59,558 nt of DNA, taken from NCBI RefSeq assembly GCF_025950525.1, contig NZ_JAPDGS010000013.1:1-59558 (forward strand), written 5' to 3'. The notes beneath the pieces were generated by a model. That model made no database searches. It saw only the letters and a program-made list of their open reading frames with translations, and had not been told where the DNA came from. Shown here piece after piece: positions 36,099 to 44,618 of the stretch. The first letter of the stretch is position 1; every line of letters begins with the position of its first letter. A program made the position numbers and the translations under genes. This stretch comes from Stagnihabitans lacustris (GTDB lineage Bacteria > Pseudomonadota > Alphaproteobacteria > Rhodobacterales > Rhodobacteraceae).

Positions 36099-36120
36099 CA
36101 AATACCCGTTGGAGAGCCCG

Positions 36121-37020
36121 ATGAAAAAGATCTACTGCGCCTTTGGCACCGATATCGACTCTGTCGCCGGCTGGATCGGCAGCTATGGCGGCGCCGACAG
36201 CCCAAGCGACATACAGCGCGGCATCTTTGCCTCCGAAGTCGGCATCCCGCGGCTGTTGCGGCTGTTCGACCGGTATGGGCTCAAGACCTCGTTCTTCATC
36301 CCCGGCCACAGCCTTGAAACCTTCCCCAAGGAAATGGAGATGATCCAGAAGGCCGGCCACGAAATCGGCGCCCATGGCTATCTTCACGAAAACCCCATCG
36401 CCATGACGCCCACCCAGGAAGAAGACGTGCTGGTCAAGTCGATTGACCTGATCAAGGCCCTGACCGGCCAGGCCCCGCGCGGCTATGTCGCGCCCTGGTG
36501 GGAGATGTCGCAAAACACCGCCGCCCTGCTGCTGAAACACGGCTTCCGCTATGACCACAGCCAAGGCTACCGCGACTTCCAGCCGTTTTACGCGCGGGTG
36601 GGCGACAGTTGGACCACGATAGACTACACGAAACAGGCGCGCGACTGGATGCATCCCTTGAAGCATGGCCATGAAATCGACCTCGTCGATATCGCGGCGA
36701 ATTGGTATGTCGACGACCTGCCACCGATGATGTTCATGAAAAAGGCGCCGAATTCCCATGGCTTCGTGAACCCGCGCGACATCGAACAGATGTGGCGCGA
36801 TCAGTTCGACTGGGTTTACCGCGAGATGGATTACGCGGCCTTCTGTTTCACCATCCATCCCGATGTCGCAGGCCGCCCCCAGGTGCTGCTGATGCTGGAG
36901 CGGCTGATCGAATACATATCGAAACACCAGGGCGTCGAATGGGCCCCCTTCGAGGTCATCGCCGAGGATTTCCGCGCGCGCTATCCCTTTGCCGGGGCCG
37001 CCCGCCCCGCGGTCATTTGA
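36121..37020 (+). CDS. Polysaccharide deacetylase family (NodB fold; HpPgdA/PuuE-like) hydrolase
   Basis: A 299-residue protein starting [13 protein letters not shown] at 36121 with GGAGAG upstream; an earlier ATG at 36073 is poorly placed. NodB motifs: D11/D13 ([20 protein letters not shown]), H85 and H89 ([10 protein letters not shown]), [11 protein letters not shown], and a C-terminal [11 protein letters not shown] with the catalytic-type His. No signal peptide, so it is cytoplasmic and unlikely to act on cell-wall polymers. The same fold includes the allantoinase PuuE. With a hydantoin-type racemase, a CobW GTPase and an importer in one operon, hydrolysis of a cyclic ureide or amide is the best inference. 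Confidence 0.8.
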   Translation: MKKIYCAFGTDIDSVAGWIGSYGGADSPSDIQRGIFASEVGIPRLLRLFDRYGLKTSFFIPGHSLETFPKEMEMIQKAGHEIGAHGYLHENPIAMTPTQEEDVLVKSIDLIKALTGQAPRGYVAPWWEMSQNTAALLLKHGFRYDHSQGYRDFQPFYARVGDSWTTIDYTKQARDWMHPLKHGHEIDLVDIAANWYVDDLPPMMFMKKAPNSHGFVNPRDIEQMWRDQFDWVYREMDYAAFCFTIHPDVAGRPQVLLMLERLIEYISKHQGVEWAPFEVIAEDFRARYPFAGAARPAVI

Positions 37021-37035
37021 CGAGGGGTTCATCTG

Positions 37036-37311
37036 ATGTGCATGGCTTGCGGCCATCCCCAGGCGCCCGGCCACTGGACCGAGGCGGGCGCGCAGTCCCC
37101 CGGCGCCCGGCTGCGCGCCCGGGCCGAGGCGGCGGGCGTGCTGGACCGGCTTTTGCGGCCCCTTGGGCTGCGGGTCGACGATTGCCACCCGGTGCCGGGC
37201 TATCGGCTGGCCCATGTCACCGGCGCCGTCCTGATCGTCCAAACGCCCGAGGACCTGTGGCAAGGCGTCGAAAGCCTGCTGGGCCGACCCTACGATCCGC
37301 TGCATGACTGA
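37036..37311 (+). CDS. Small Cys-rich protein of unknown function preceding CobW
   Basis: A 91-residue protein beginning MCMACGHPQ, with a C-x2-C pair and His residues that could hold a metal, followed by ARLRARAEAAGVLDRLLRPLGLRVDDCHPVPGYRLAHVTGAVLIVQTPEDLW. I do not recognise the family. It overlaps the CobW start by 8 bp (ATGACTGA), a link suggesting that it is a metal carrier or partner of that GTPase. The frame has good codon usage and an uninterrupted overlap, so I think it is real. Confidence 0.6.
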   Translation: MCMACGHPQAPGHWTEAGAQSPGARLRARAEAAGVLDRLLRPLGLRVDDCHPVPGYRLAHVTGAVLIVQTPEDLWQGVESLLGRPYDPLHD

Positions 37312-38242
37312 CCACACCGATCCTGGCACCCGTCTTGGCCTGACGATCCTGGGCGGCTACCTGGGCGCGGGCAAGACGACCTGGGCGCGCCATCAGCTGC
37401 ACCTGGGCGCCTTTGGGCCGGGCGTCCATGTGCTTGTGAACGAGGCCGCCCATGCCGGCGTCGATGACCAGCTTTTGCCCGGCCCCGCGCAGGATGTCAC
37501 GCTTCTGGCCGGCGGCTGCGCCTGTTGCATCGGCCTGCCCCGGCTGATCGCTTCCCTGCGCGACCTGTGTGACCGGCGCAGCGCGGGGCGTCATGATCTG
37601 GGCCATATCCTGCTGGAGACCTCGGGCCTGGCCGATCCCGGCGCCATCGCCCGCGCCTTGGCCGCCGATCCGGTGCTGACGCGTCACCTGCGGATCACGG
37701 CGATCATAACCCTGGTCGATGCGCAAAACGGGCTGGACCAACTGGCCCGCGATGCGCGGTTTCAGGCCCAGGTGGCGGCGGCGGATCGGCTGATCCTGAC
37801 CAAGACCGAAACCGCGCCGCCCCGGGACCTGGCCACGCTGTGCGCAGCCCTCTCCCGCCTGAACCCCGCCGTGCCGCCAGAGGCCGCGCATCTGGGCCAA
37901 CCCCATCCCCTGCCCGACCTGCCGCCCCCCGGCCCCCTGCCCCTGCTGGCCGACGGAGTCCTTGACCTGACCCTGGTGGAACTGGACCTGCCGCCGGTCA
38001 ACTGGACGCGCTTTGCCCTGTGGCTGTCGGCGCTGTTGCATCTGCGCGGCGAAGGTCTGGTGCGGGTCAAGGGGCTGATCCCCGGCCCCGATGGCACGAT
38101 CCTGCTGCAGGCCGTCCACCGCCATGTCCAACCGCCCGAGATCCTGCCGCCGCAGGATGGCCCCGGCCATATCGTGCTGTTCGGTCAGGGTCTGGATGCC
38201 GCCACCCTGACCCGCGCGCTGCAGCGCTTTGCCACAGCCTGA
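37304..38242 (+). CDS. CobW/COG0523 family GTPase (metal chaperone)
   Basis: A 312-residue P-loop GTPase. Walker A GGYLGAGKTT (residues 17-26), the metal-binding GCACC motif (C72, C74, C75), switch region LLETSGLADP, and ILTKTE in place of NKxD. The C-terminal CobW_C domain follows (about 225-310, NWTRFALWLSALLHLRGEGLVRVKGLI). Members insert Zn or other metals into client enzymes. In this operon the obvious client is the NodB-fold hydrolase two genes upstream. Its stop abuts the convergent dehydrogenase gene. Confidence 0.88.
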   Translation: MTDHTDPGTRLGLTILGGYLGAGKTTWARHQLHLGAFGPGVHVLVNEAAHAGVDDQLLPGPAQDVTLLAGGCACCIGLPRLIASLRDLCDRRSAGRHDLGHILLETSGLADPGAIARALAADPVLTRHLRITAIITLVDAQNGLDQLARDARFQAQVAAADRLILTKTETAPPRDLATLCAALSRLNPAVPPEAAHLGQPHPLPDLPPPGPLPLLADGVLDLTLVELDLPPVNWTRFALWLSALLHLRGEGLVRVKGLIPGPDGTILLQAVHRHVQPPEILPPQDGPGHIVLFGQGLDAATLTRALQRFATA

Positions 38243-39241
38243 CTACTGGGGCGCGATCTGCACCAGCGCCTTGATGATCCCGCCGCGATCCTGCGCCAGA
38301 ACGCCGATCCGCTGCGGCAACTCCGCCAACGGCAGGACGGTCGAGATCAGCGCCCCGCCATCCACCGCCCCGGACCGCAGCGCCGCCATCACCGCCTGGA
38401 AATCGACCGCCAGCGCGTTGCGGCTGCCCACCAGACGCATTTCCCGCTTGTGGAACTCGGCATCGTTGAACCGCAGATCATCCTTGACGACCGAGATCAG
38501 GACATAGGTCCCGCCATGCGCGACCAAGGCAAACCCCGCCTCCATCGCGCCGGGATTGCCGGTGGCATCCATGACAACGTCAAAGCCGCCCTCGGGCACA
38601 TTCCCGGGCCGGTGCAGATGCGCAAACCCCAACCGCCCCGCCGCCGCAAGCCTTTGATCGGACAGGTCCATCACATGAACCTCGGCCCCGGTCGCCCGGG
38701 CGAACAAGGCCGCCCCAAGGCCGATAGGCCCCGCCCCCGCCACCAGCACCCGGTCGGCGCCCGTCATATCAGAGCGGCGCACGGCATGGGCGCCGATGGC
38801 CAGGAACTCGACCAGGGCCGCCTGATGCGCCGAAAGCCCCGTGGCGTCGATCAGATTGCCCGCAGGCACCGCGATCCGCGCACAGATGCCACCGTCGCGA
38901 TGCACGCCCAAAACCCCGATGTTCATGCAGGCATTGGGCTTGCCCCTGTGGCAGGCATGGCAGGTCCCGCAGGCGATATAGGGGTTGATCACCACCAATT
39001 GCCCCGCCGCAAAGCCATGGCCGCCCGAAGTCACCCGCCCCGAAAGCTCGTGACCGATAACCCGGGGATAGGCCAGATAGGGATGCTTGCCCTGAAAGAT
39101 GTGGTAATCCGTGCCGCACAGGCCCGCGGCCTGAATATCAACCAAAAGCCAGCCCTCGGGCGCCTCGGTCGGAAGCGGGCGCTGTTCCAGCACGAAACTT
39201 CCGGGTTCGGGGCAAAGGCCACAGAGCATCATATCGGGCAT
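38243..39241 (-). CDS. Zinc-type alcohol dehydrogenase, L-galactonate-5-dehydrogenase-like (LgoD/YjjN)
   Basis: A 332-residue medium-chain dehydrogenase. The catalytic zinc region is AAGLCGTDYHIFQGKHPYLAYPRVIGHE. The structural zinc Cys set appears as INPYIACGTCHACHRGKPNACMNIGVLGVHRDGG. NAD binding is VAGAGPIGLGAALFARATGA. The C-terminal DATGNPGAMEAGF.. HGGTYVLISVVKDDLRFNDAEFHKREMRLVGSRNA strongly resembles E. coli YjjN, which oxidises L-galactonate to D-tagaturonate. It is followed 3 bp away by a UxaB-like reductase, the next step of that route. Confidence 0.82.
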   Translation of the reverse strand: MPDMMLCGLCPEPGSFVLEQRPLPTEAPEGWLLVDIQAAGLCGTDYHIFQGKHPYLAYPRVIGHELSGRVTSGGHGFAAGQLVVINPYIACGTCHACHRGKPNACMNIGVLGVHRDGGICARIAVPAGNLIDATGLSAHQAALVEFLAIGAHAVRRSDMTGADRVLVAGAGPIGLGAALFARATGAEVHVMDLSDQRLAAAGRLGFAHLHRPGNVPEGGFDVVMDATGNPGAMEAGFALVAHGGTYVLISVVKDDLRFNDAEFHKREMRLVGSRNALAVDFQAVMAALRSGAVDGGALISTVLPLAELPQRIGVLAQDRGGIIKALVQIAPQ

Positions 39242-39244
39242 CGG

Positions 39245-40324
39245 TCAGCCCTCCTTCAGGGCGGCGGTCAGGCGGGGTTGGCGGCCTGCAAGGCCAAGAT
39301 CGGCGGCCCAGGCCAGAAAAGCCCCGATCCGCCGCTCCAGCTTTTCGGCATGGTTCTGCGCGATGTCGGACAGGCGGTGGTCCAGGTATGGATTGGCAAA
39401 CCGGTCCAGCGTTTGCGCAACATAATCCGGCGCGCTGGCATCGCCCGCGGCGGCAAAGACCGGCAGAACCTCATCCGCGTAAACCGCCTGCAACGCCCCG
39501 CGCCAGGCCGGATCGGCCAGCAGGTCGCGCACATGGTCCGCCCCACCCCGCGCCCGCCATTGCGACACCAGCCAGCTGTGGCCCAGGTTCAGGATATACA
39601 ACTTCCGCCGCTCGATCGGGCCAAGGTCGGCCACGACCTGCACCGCGGGATGGCGCACCGGCAGGATCAGACCCGGGCAATCCTGGATCGCCCACAGCGC
39701 ATAGGGCTCGGCCACCGCCCCCGCAGGCTCCAGCGCGGCCGAAACGATGCGGTCGACCAATGAGGTCACAAAGACCTGACCCGCGACCCATTCCGCAAAG
39801 GCGCCGTCCAGGGCGCGGGCCAGGTCCAGCACCCGGGCGCGCAGAACCTGACCATTCTGCGCCACCAGTTCCGTCGGCATGATCTGCACCGGCGCGCCCC
39901 CGGCCTGATGGCGGGCGCGCAAAAGATGGGTCAGCTTGGCGGGCCAGGACATCGCCTGATCAAAGACCGCGCCCCCATCGGCGGGCTGCGCCACCAACCC
40001 CTTCTCCGAGGTGTTCGACAGGATGATCCGCGCCTCATGTGCCCCGATCCGGCAGACCTCGGGCCAATCGGTCGCCGTGGACAGCGTCCGCACAACCGAG
40101 GTCACATGCACCGCGCGCCGCACGGGCTGGCCGTTTTCGATCCCCTGCACGCGGACCTGAAAGCCCTGCGCCAGCGCCCCCAACCGCCCCGCCCGCCCGG
40201 CATCGCCCGAGGATTGCACCACCGTCACCGGCCCCAGCGCCTCTGTCCCCTCGGTCAGGAACAGGTCGGCATGGGCCTGCAAGAAGCGACTTGTGCCGAA
40301 TTGCAGGATCGGGGTTAGTGTCAT
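39245..40324 (-). CDS. Mannitol dehydrogenase-family reductase (UxaB/tagaturonate reductase-like)
   Basis: A 359-residue enzyme from the ATG at 40324; the longer upstream frame overlaps the divergent kinase and is spurious. ILQFGTSRFLQAHADLFLTEG is the NAD-binding opening of the UxaB-type branch, NTSEKGLV a conserved core, and PTELVAQNGQVLR, DRIVSAALEPAG and LNLGHSWLVSQW further family segments. It would reduce D-tagaturonate to D-altronate (or fructuronate to mannonate). The paired LgoD-like gene supports the tagaturonate route. No altronate dehydratase is in the window. Confidence 0.8.
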   Translation of the reverse strand: MTLTPILQFGTSRFLQAHADLFLTEGTEALGPVTVVQSSGDAGRAGRLGALAQGFQVRVQGIENGQPVRRAVHVTSVVRTLSTATDWPEVCRIGAHEARIILSNTSEKGLVAQPADGGAVFDQAMSWPAKLTHLLRARHQAGGAPVQIMPTELVAQNGQVLRARVLDLARALDGAFAEWVAGQVFVTSLVDRIVSAALEPAGAVAEPYALWAIQDCPGLILPVRHPAVQVVADLGPIERRKLYILNLGHSWLVSQWRARGGADHVRDLLADPAWRGALQAVYADEVLPVFAAAGDASAPDYVAQTLDRFANPYLDHRLSDIAQNHAEKLERRIGAFLAWAADLGLAGRQPRLTAALKEG

Positions 40325-40411
40325 CACGGGATCTCCGGGCGGGGTCCTTGTGCTGCGGTCCTGCCGGGTTATGTTTTTTATGATACAAGACCGAAAGTCA
40401 AGCGAGGCGCG

Positions 40412-41305
40412 ATGCGGATCATATGTGCGGGCGAGGCGATGGCAGAGCTGCGCCAGACCGAAACCGGCTTTGCCGTGGGATTTGCGGGGGATACGTTCAA
40501 CACCGCGGTTTACCTGCGCAAGCTGGGGCATCAGACAGGCTACCTGACCCGCATCGGCCAGGACCCGATGTCCGACGGCTTTCTGGCGGCGGCGGCGGGG
40601 CATGGCGTCGACACCTCGGCCATCGCCCGCGACCCTGCCCGCCATCTGGGCCTTTACGCCGTGCGCACCGATGCGGCGGGCGAGCGGTCGTTTTCCTATT
40701 GGCGCGAAAGCTCTGCCGCGCGGCTGTTGTTCCAGCACCCGGCCGAGCTGACGGCCCTTGCCCGCGCCGATGTGCTGCTGATGTCGGGGATTTCGCTGGC
40801 CATCCTGTCGCCCGCCGCGCGGGAGGCGGTCTTTGCCCGGATCGCGGACCTGCGCGGCCGTGGCCTGCGCTTTGCCTTTGACAGCAACCACCGCCCCCGC
40901 CTGTGGGAAAGCGCCGAAACCGCCCGCCGCGTGATGGAACGCGCCTTTCGGCTGGCCGATATCGCGCTGCCTTCGGTCGATGATGAAATCGCGCTGTGGG
41001 GCGATGCCGATGCGGGCGCGGTCCTGACGCGGCTGCGCGGCTGGGGCTGCCTGCAGGGCGCGCTGAAATGCGGCGCCGCGGGGCCTTTGCCGCTGGACCC
41101 GCAGGCGCCTTTGCCGCAGGGCCTGCGCCCGGCCCTGCGGGTCGTCGATACGACGGCGGCGGGCGACAGTTTCAACGCGGGCTGGCTGTCGGCCCATCTG
41201 GCCGGCCGCGCCACCGCGCTGCAAGAGGGTCACGCGCTGGCCGCGCATGTCGTGGGCCAACCCGGCGCCATCGTCGACCTGACCGGGTTTCACCCCTTGG
41301 CGTGA
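40412..41305 (+). CDS. kdgK: PfkB-family sugar kinase, 2-keto-3-deoxygluconate kinase-like
   Basis: A 297-residue ribokinase-family protein. The N-terminal GEAMAELRQTETGFAVGFAGDTFNTAVYLRKLG is typical of KdgK. The anion-hole and catalytic-base motif DTTAAGDSFNAGWLSA lies near the C-terminus, and FDSNHRPRLW is the central signature. It phosphorylates 2-keto-3-deoxygluconate to KDPG, the step after altronate/mannonate dehydratase in hexuronate catabolism. It is divergent from the UxaB-like gene, with TATGATACAAG in the 87-bp gap as a possible regulator site. Confidence 0.87.
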   Translation: MRIICAGEAMAELRQTETGFAVGFAGDTFNTAVYLRKLGHQTGYLTRIGQDPMSDGFLAAAAGHGVDTSAIARDPARHLGLYAVRTDAAGERSFSYWRESSAARLLFQHPAELTALARADVLLMSGISLAILSPAAREAVFARIADLRGRGLRFAFDSNHRPRLWESAETARRVMERAFRLADIALPSVDDEIALWGDADAGAVLTRLRGWGCLQGALKCGAAGPLPLDPQAPLPQGLRPALRVVDTTAAGDSFNAGWLSAHLAGRATALQEGHALAAHVVGQPGAIVDLTGFHPLA

Positions 41306-42192
41306 CCGCGCAGCGACTGCAAAAGGGTCTGCTTGGCCGTCGCCAGATGCTCTTCGGCGGCCTTCAGCGCCCCTGCCCTGTCGCGCGCCTTCAGCGCCGC
41401 AATCAGCCCCAGATGTTCGGTCAAGGCCGCGGTGTTGCGCGCCCGTTCATCCGATTTGTCCCATTGGAAATGATAGTGAAAGATCAAGGCGATGACCTTC
41501 TGGAACTCGGCCGCGAACCGGTTTTGCACCGTGCCGGCCAAAGCGCGGTGAAAGGCCTCGTCCAACAGGGAAAAGTCGTGGAACCGCGTCTCCATCTGCG
41601 CGGCCAACGCGATATGGCGCGCCTCCAGCGCGCTTAGCTCGGCCCAGAACGGATGCGCCTCGGGCAGGGTCGCGGCATGGGCGACCGCGTTCAGCTCCAG
41701 CATCATGCGGAACTCGCACAGCTCTAGCGCATACTCCAGCGTAAAGCCCAAAAGCCGCCAGCCGCCCCGTGCCCGCCGCTCGACCAGGCCAAAGCGACCC
41801 AGCGCGGCAAGGAACTCTTGCACCACATGCGGCGTCACCTGAAACCGCCGGGCCAGATCGGCGACGTTCAACACCGTGCCCGGCGCCACATCACAGCGCA
41901 AAACCCAGTCCAGGAACTGCCGCTCCAGCTCGGGCGGGCTGGGCGGCTTGCGCGGGGGCTCCAGCCGGTCGGCGGGCAAGGGCGCGCGGATCACCCGCTT
42001 GGCCCGCCCCTCCCAGGCGATCAGACCCAGGCCGCGCGCCCGCTCCAGCACGGCGCGCACGACGGTGCGGCTGACCCCCAAGGCCCCCGCCATGCCAAGC
42101 TCTGACGGCAAGGGCGCCCCCGGCGTCAGCGTGGCGCAAAGGTCCAGGAACCGGTTGTGCGCCGCGCGGAACCGCTCATCTGTGCGCGACAT
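41290..42192 (-). CDS. GntR-family regulator with two winged helices and an FCD domain
   Basis: A 300-residue protein, longer than usual for FCD regulators. Besides the N-terminal winged helix (LPSELGMAGALGVSRTVVRAVLERARGLGLI, about residues 28-58) a second helix-turn-helix-like segment follows (VADLARRFQVTPHVVQEFLAALGRFGLVERR, about 110-140), then the FCD domain (MMLELNAVAHAAT.. DEAFHRALAG.. EHLGLIAALKARDR). The gene converges on kdgK with a 16-bp overlap, so it probably regulates the hexuronate genes 38243-41305. Confidence 0.85.
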   Translation of the reverse strand: MSRTDERFRAAHNRFLDLCATLTPGAPLPSELGMAGALGVSRTVVRAVLERARGLGLIAWEGRAKRVIRAPLPADRLEPPRKPPSPPELERQFLDWVLRCDVAPGTVLNVADLARRFQVTPHVVQEFLAALGRFGLVERRARGGWRLLGFTLEYALELCEFRMMLELNAVAHAATLPEAHPFWAELSALEARHIALAAQMETRFHDFSLLDEAFHRALAGTVQNRFAAEFQKVIALIFHYHFQWDKSDERARNTAALTEHLGLIAALKARDRAGALKAAEEHLATAKQTLLQSLRGHAKG

Positions 42193-42213
42193 GCGGCCCC
42201 CCGGTGCGAACCC

Positions 42214-43317
42214 TCAGATCCCCGCGATCGGATGGACCCAGCCATAGCCGTCGGCGATCTGCCCGCGCTGGATGCCCACCAGCCTGGACCGCAAATCCCG
42301 CGTCACGGCCCCGGTCTGCCCGCCCGAGATCACCAGCTCTCCGCCGTTGAACTTGACCGTGCCGATGCCCGCGATCACCGCCGCCGTCCCGCAGGCAAAG
42401 GCCTCGCGCAGCTTGCCGCTGGCGGTGTCGGCCTTCATCTCGTCAAAGGAATAGGGCCGCTCATGCACCGTCAGACCCGCGGCCTTTGCCAGCGTGATCA
42501 CCGCATTGCGCGTGATGCCCGGCAGGATCGTCCCCAGCGGAGGCGTCACCAGCGACCCGTCTTCCATCACGAAGAAGACGTTCATCCCGCCCAGCTCCTC
42601 GATCCACTTCCGTTCGGCGGCATCCAGATAGATGACCTGCGCGCAGCCATGTTCCGTGGCCTCGGCTTGGGCTGCAAGGCTGCCCGCATAGTTGCCGCCG
42701 CATTTCGCCTCGCCCGTGCCGCCCTTGGCCGCCCGCGTGTATTGCTCCGACACCCAGATCGAGACCGCCTTTTCGCCGCCCTTGAAATAGGGCCCAACCG
42801 GAGAGGCGATGACGCAGAAGATATATTCGCGCGACGGGCGGACGCCCAAAAAGACCTCGTTGGCGAACATGAAGGGGCGGATATACAGGCTGCCATCGCC
42901 GCCCGGAATCCACTTGGCATCCATCGTCACCAGCTGTTCGACCGCGGCGATGAAGACATCGGTCGGCAGTTCGGGCATGGCCATCCGCCGGGCCGAGGCA
43001 TTGAACCGCTTGGCGTTTTCCTCGGGGCGGAACAGCACGGCCTGACCATCGGCGGCGCGGTAGGCCTTCATGCCCTCAAAGATTTCCTGCCCGTAATGCA
43101 GCACAGCGCTGGCAGGGTCGATGGCGAAAGGCCCGCGCGCCGTGATTTCCGCGCTGTGCCAACCGGTCTCCGCGCTCCAGCGCACCACCGCCATGTGGTC
43201 GCTGAACAGCGTGCCGAAGCCCAGGTCCTGAAAGGCGGCAAGACGGCTGGCCTCGGGAAGGGGATTGGGATTGGCAGAGGTCTTGAACACAAGTGCGGTA
43301 TGTTCGGGCATCTTCAT
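42214..43317 (-). CDS. ilvE: Branched-chain amino acid aminotransferase (class IV PLP enzyme)
   Basis: A 367-residue enzyme starting MKMPEHTALVFK at 43317, with AAGGA upstream. It is of the long (type II) BCAT type. The PLP lysine lies in KGGTGEAKCGGNYAGSLAAQAEA, with LHYGQEIFEGMKAYR, YIRPFMFANEVFLGVRPS, GGMNVFFVME and PGITRNAVITLA. It interconverts leucine, isoleucine and valine with their 2-oxo acids using 2-oxoglutarate. It stands alone, probably monocistronic, between the GntR gene and an AKR. It is an unusual housekeeping-type gene for an accessory replicon. Confidence 0.92.
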   Translation of the reverse strand: MKMPEHTALVFKTSANPNPLPEASRLAAFQDLGFGTLFSDHMAVVRWSAETGWHSAEITARGPFAIDPASAVLHYGQEIFEGMKAYRAADGQAVLFRPEENAKRFNASARRMAMPELPTDVFIAAVEQLVTMDAKWIPGGDGSLYIRPFMFANEVFLGVRPSREYIFCVIASPVGPYFKGGEKAVSIWVSEQYTRAAKGGTGEAKCGGNYAGSLAAQAEATEHGCAQVIYLDAAERKWIEELGGMNVFFVMEDGSLVTPPLGTILPGITRNAVITLAKAAGLTVHERPYSFDEMKADTASGKLREAFACGTAAVIAGIGTVKFNGGELVISGGQTGAVTRDLRSRLVGIQRGQIADGYGWVHPIAGI

Positions 43318-43439
43318 CGTTCCTTCACGCTTGAACCGGGTCCTTGGGCCATCCCCCTGCCGGAGGACCTCCCCTGATTTGCCTTCCTGTTTAGGGGGCC
43401 AAGCGGGCGGGCGCAAACAGCAATCCTGCCAAAACACAT

Positions 43440-43469
43440 GCCGAAAGCGACCAGCCGCTTGCTTTCGGC
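43440..43469 (-). terminator. Rho-independent terminator-like hairpin after the AKR gene
   Basis: Perfect 9-bp arms GCCGAAAGC (43440-43448) and GCTTTCGGC (43461-43469) with a 12-nt loop, directly downstream of the AKR stop on the minus strand and followed on that strand by ATGTGTTTTG. Confidence 0.75.
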
Positions 43470-44537
43470 TTAGGCGCCCGCCTCTGCCCAGCCGCGGACC
43501 GCGTTGCCGCCAAAGACCATGCGGCGGATCGCCGGTTGCGCCAGGGCCGCGGTGAACCCCATGGCCGGGGTCGAGACCGCCTCCAGCCGGGCCATCTGAT
43601 CGGCGGACAGCGTGATTTCGGCGGCGGCCAGGTTGCCCTGCACCTGCGCCAGCGTCCGCGCGCCGATCAGGGTGGACGCCACCCCGGGCCGCGCCATGAC
43701 CCAGGCCAGCGCCACTTGGGCCGGTGGCCGCTCTTGCTCCTCTGCCACCGCCCGCAGCACCGCCAGGATCGCCTGATTGCGCGGGGTGAACTTGCTGGCG
43801 CCAAAGGGGTTGGGGCCGCTCAGCCGCCCGTCGGAACCCGCCTCATATTTGCCGGTCAGGAAGCCCCCGGCCAAGGGCGACCAGGGCACCACGCCCATCC
43901 CCGCCTCCTGCGCTGCGGGCAGGTGTTCGGCCTCGACATCGCGGGCGACCAGCGAATATTCCACCTGCATCGCAATCGGGCCGGGGATACGGCGTTCCTG
44001 CGCAATCGTCGCGGCCTTCATCGCGACCCAGGCCGGCATGTCCGACAGGCCATAGTGGCGGATCTTGCCCGCCCGCACCAGGTCGCCCAGGGTCTGCACG
44101 ATCTCTTCGACCGGCGTCACCCCGTCCCAGACATGCATCCAATACAGGTCGATGTAATCGGTCTGCAGCCGCCGCAAAGAGGCCTCCAGCGCGCGGTGAA
44201 TGTTCTTGGCCCCTGCCCCGCCGGCATTGGGATTGCCCCGCCCCTGCACGGCCGCCAAAGGACTGGCCGAAGCGTTAAAGCCAAACTTGGTCGCCAAAAC
44301 GAGATCATCCCGCGTGCCGGTCGCCTTGATGAACCGCCCCAAAAGCGTCTCGCTGCCGCCACCAGAGTAAATATCGGCGGTGTCGATGTGAGTGCCGCCC
44401 GTGTCCAGATAGGCGTCAAAGATCGCCCGCGCCGTGTCGTCATCGGCGTTCCACCCCCCGGGGCCAAAGGTCATGGTGCCAAGCGCCAGGGGGCTGACGA
44501 TCAGGCCCGAACGGCCAAGGCTGCGATACGGGGTCAT
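43470..44537 (-). CDS. Aldo/keto reductase
   Basis: A 355-residue enzyme. GTHIDTADIYSGGGSETLLGRFIK contains the catalytic Asp and Tyr; VLATKFGF the Lys; YIDLYWMHVWD the His; and VPWSPLAGGFLTGKY and TLIGARTLAQVQGNLAAAE the NADP-binding regions of the general AKR superfamily. It is divergent from a TetR-family gene with two matching operator-like sites between them (44550-44563 and 44605-44618). The pair probably forms a carbonyl-detoxification module induced by a reactive aldehyde or ketone. Confidence 0.88.
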   Translation of the reverse strand: MTPYRSLGRSGLIVSPLALGTMTFGPGGWNADDDTARAIFDAYLDTGGTHIDTADIYSGGGSETLLGRFIKATGTRDDLVLATKFGFNASASPLAAVQGRGNPNAGGAGAKNIHRALEASLRRLQTDYIDLYWMHVWDGVTPVEEIVQTLGDLVRAGKIRHYGLSDMPAWVAMKAATIAQERRIPGPIAMQVEYSLVARDVEAEHLPAAQEAGMGVVPWSPLAGGFLTGKYEAGSDGRLSGPNPFGASKFTPRNQAILAVLRAVAEEQERPPAQVALAWVMARPGVASTLIGARTLAQVQGNLAAAEITLSADQMARLEAVSTPAMGFTAALAQPAIRRMVFGGNAVRGWAEAGA

Positions 44538-44549
44538 GGCTTTGCTTTC

Positions 44550-44563
44550 ATAGGGATCACTAC
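44550..44563. promoter_or_regulatory. TetR operator-like site 1
   Basis: ATAGGGATCACTAC, 13 bp upstream of the AKR start; the TAGGG/CACTA arms differ by one base from the perfect site at 44605-44618. Confidence 0.5.
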
Positions 44564-44604
44564 GAAACGCCTAGACGCCTTGCCCGCCGCCGTCAATGGG
44601 TTTA

Positions 44605-44618
44605 ATAGTGACCACTAT
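44605..44618. promoter_or_regulatory. TetR operator-like site 2, overlapping the tetR start codon
   Basis: ATAGTG-AC-CACTAT, perfect 6-bp arms around a 2-bp spacer. Its last two bases are the AT of the tetR ATG (44617), so binding would block both initiation and translation-start access, a natural autoregulation site. Confidence 0.65.
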
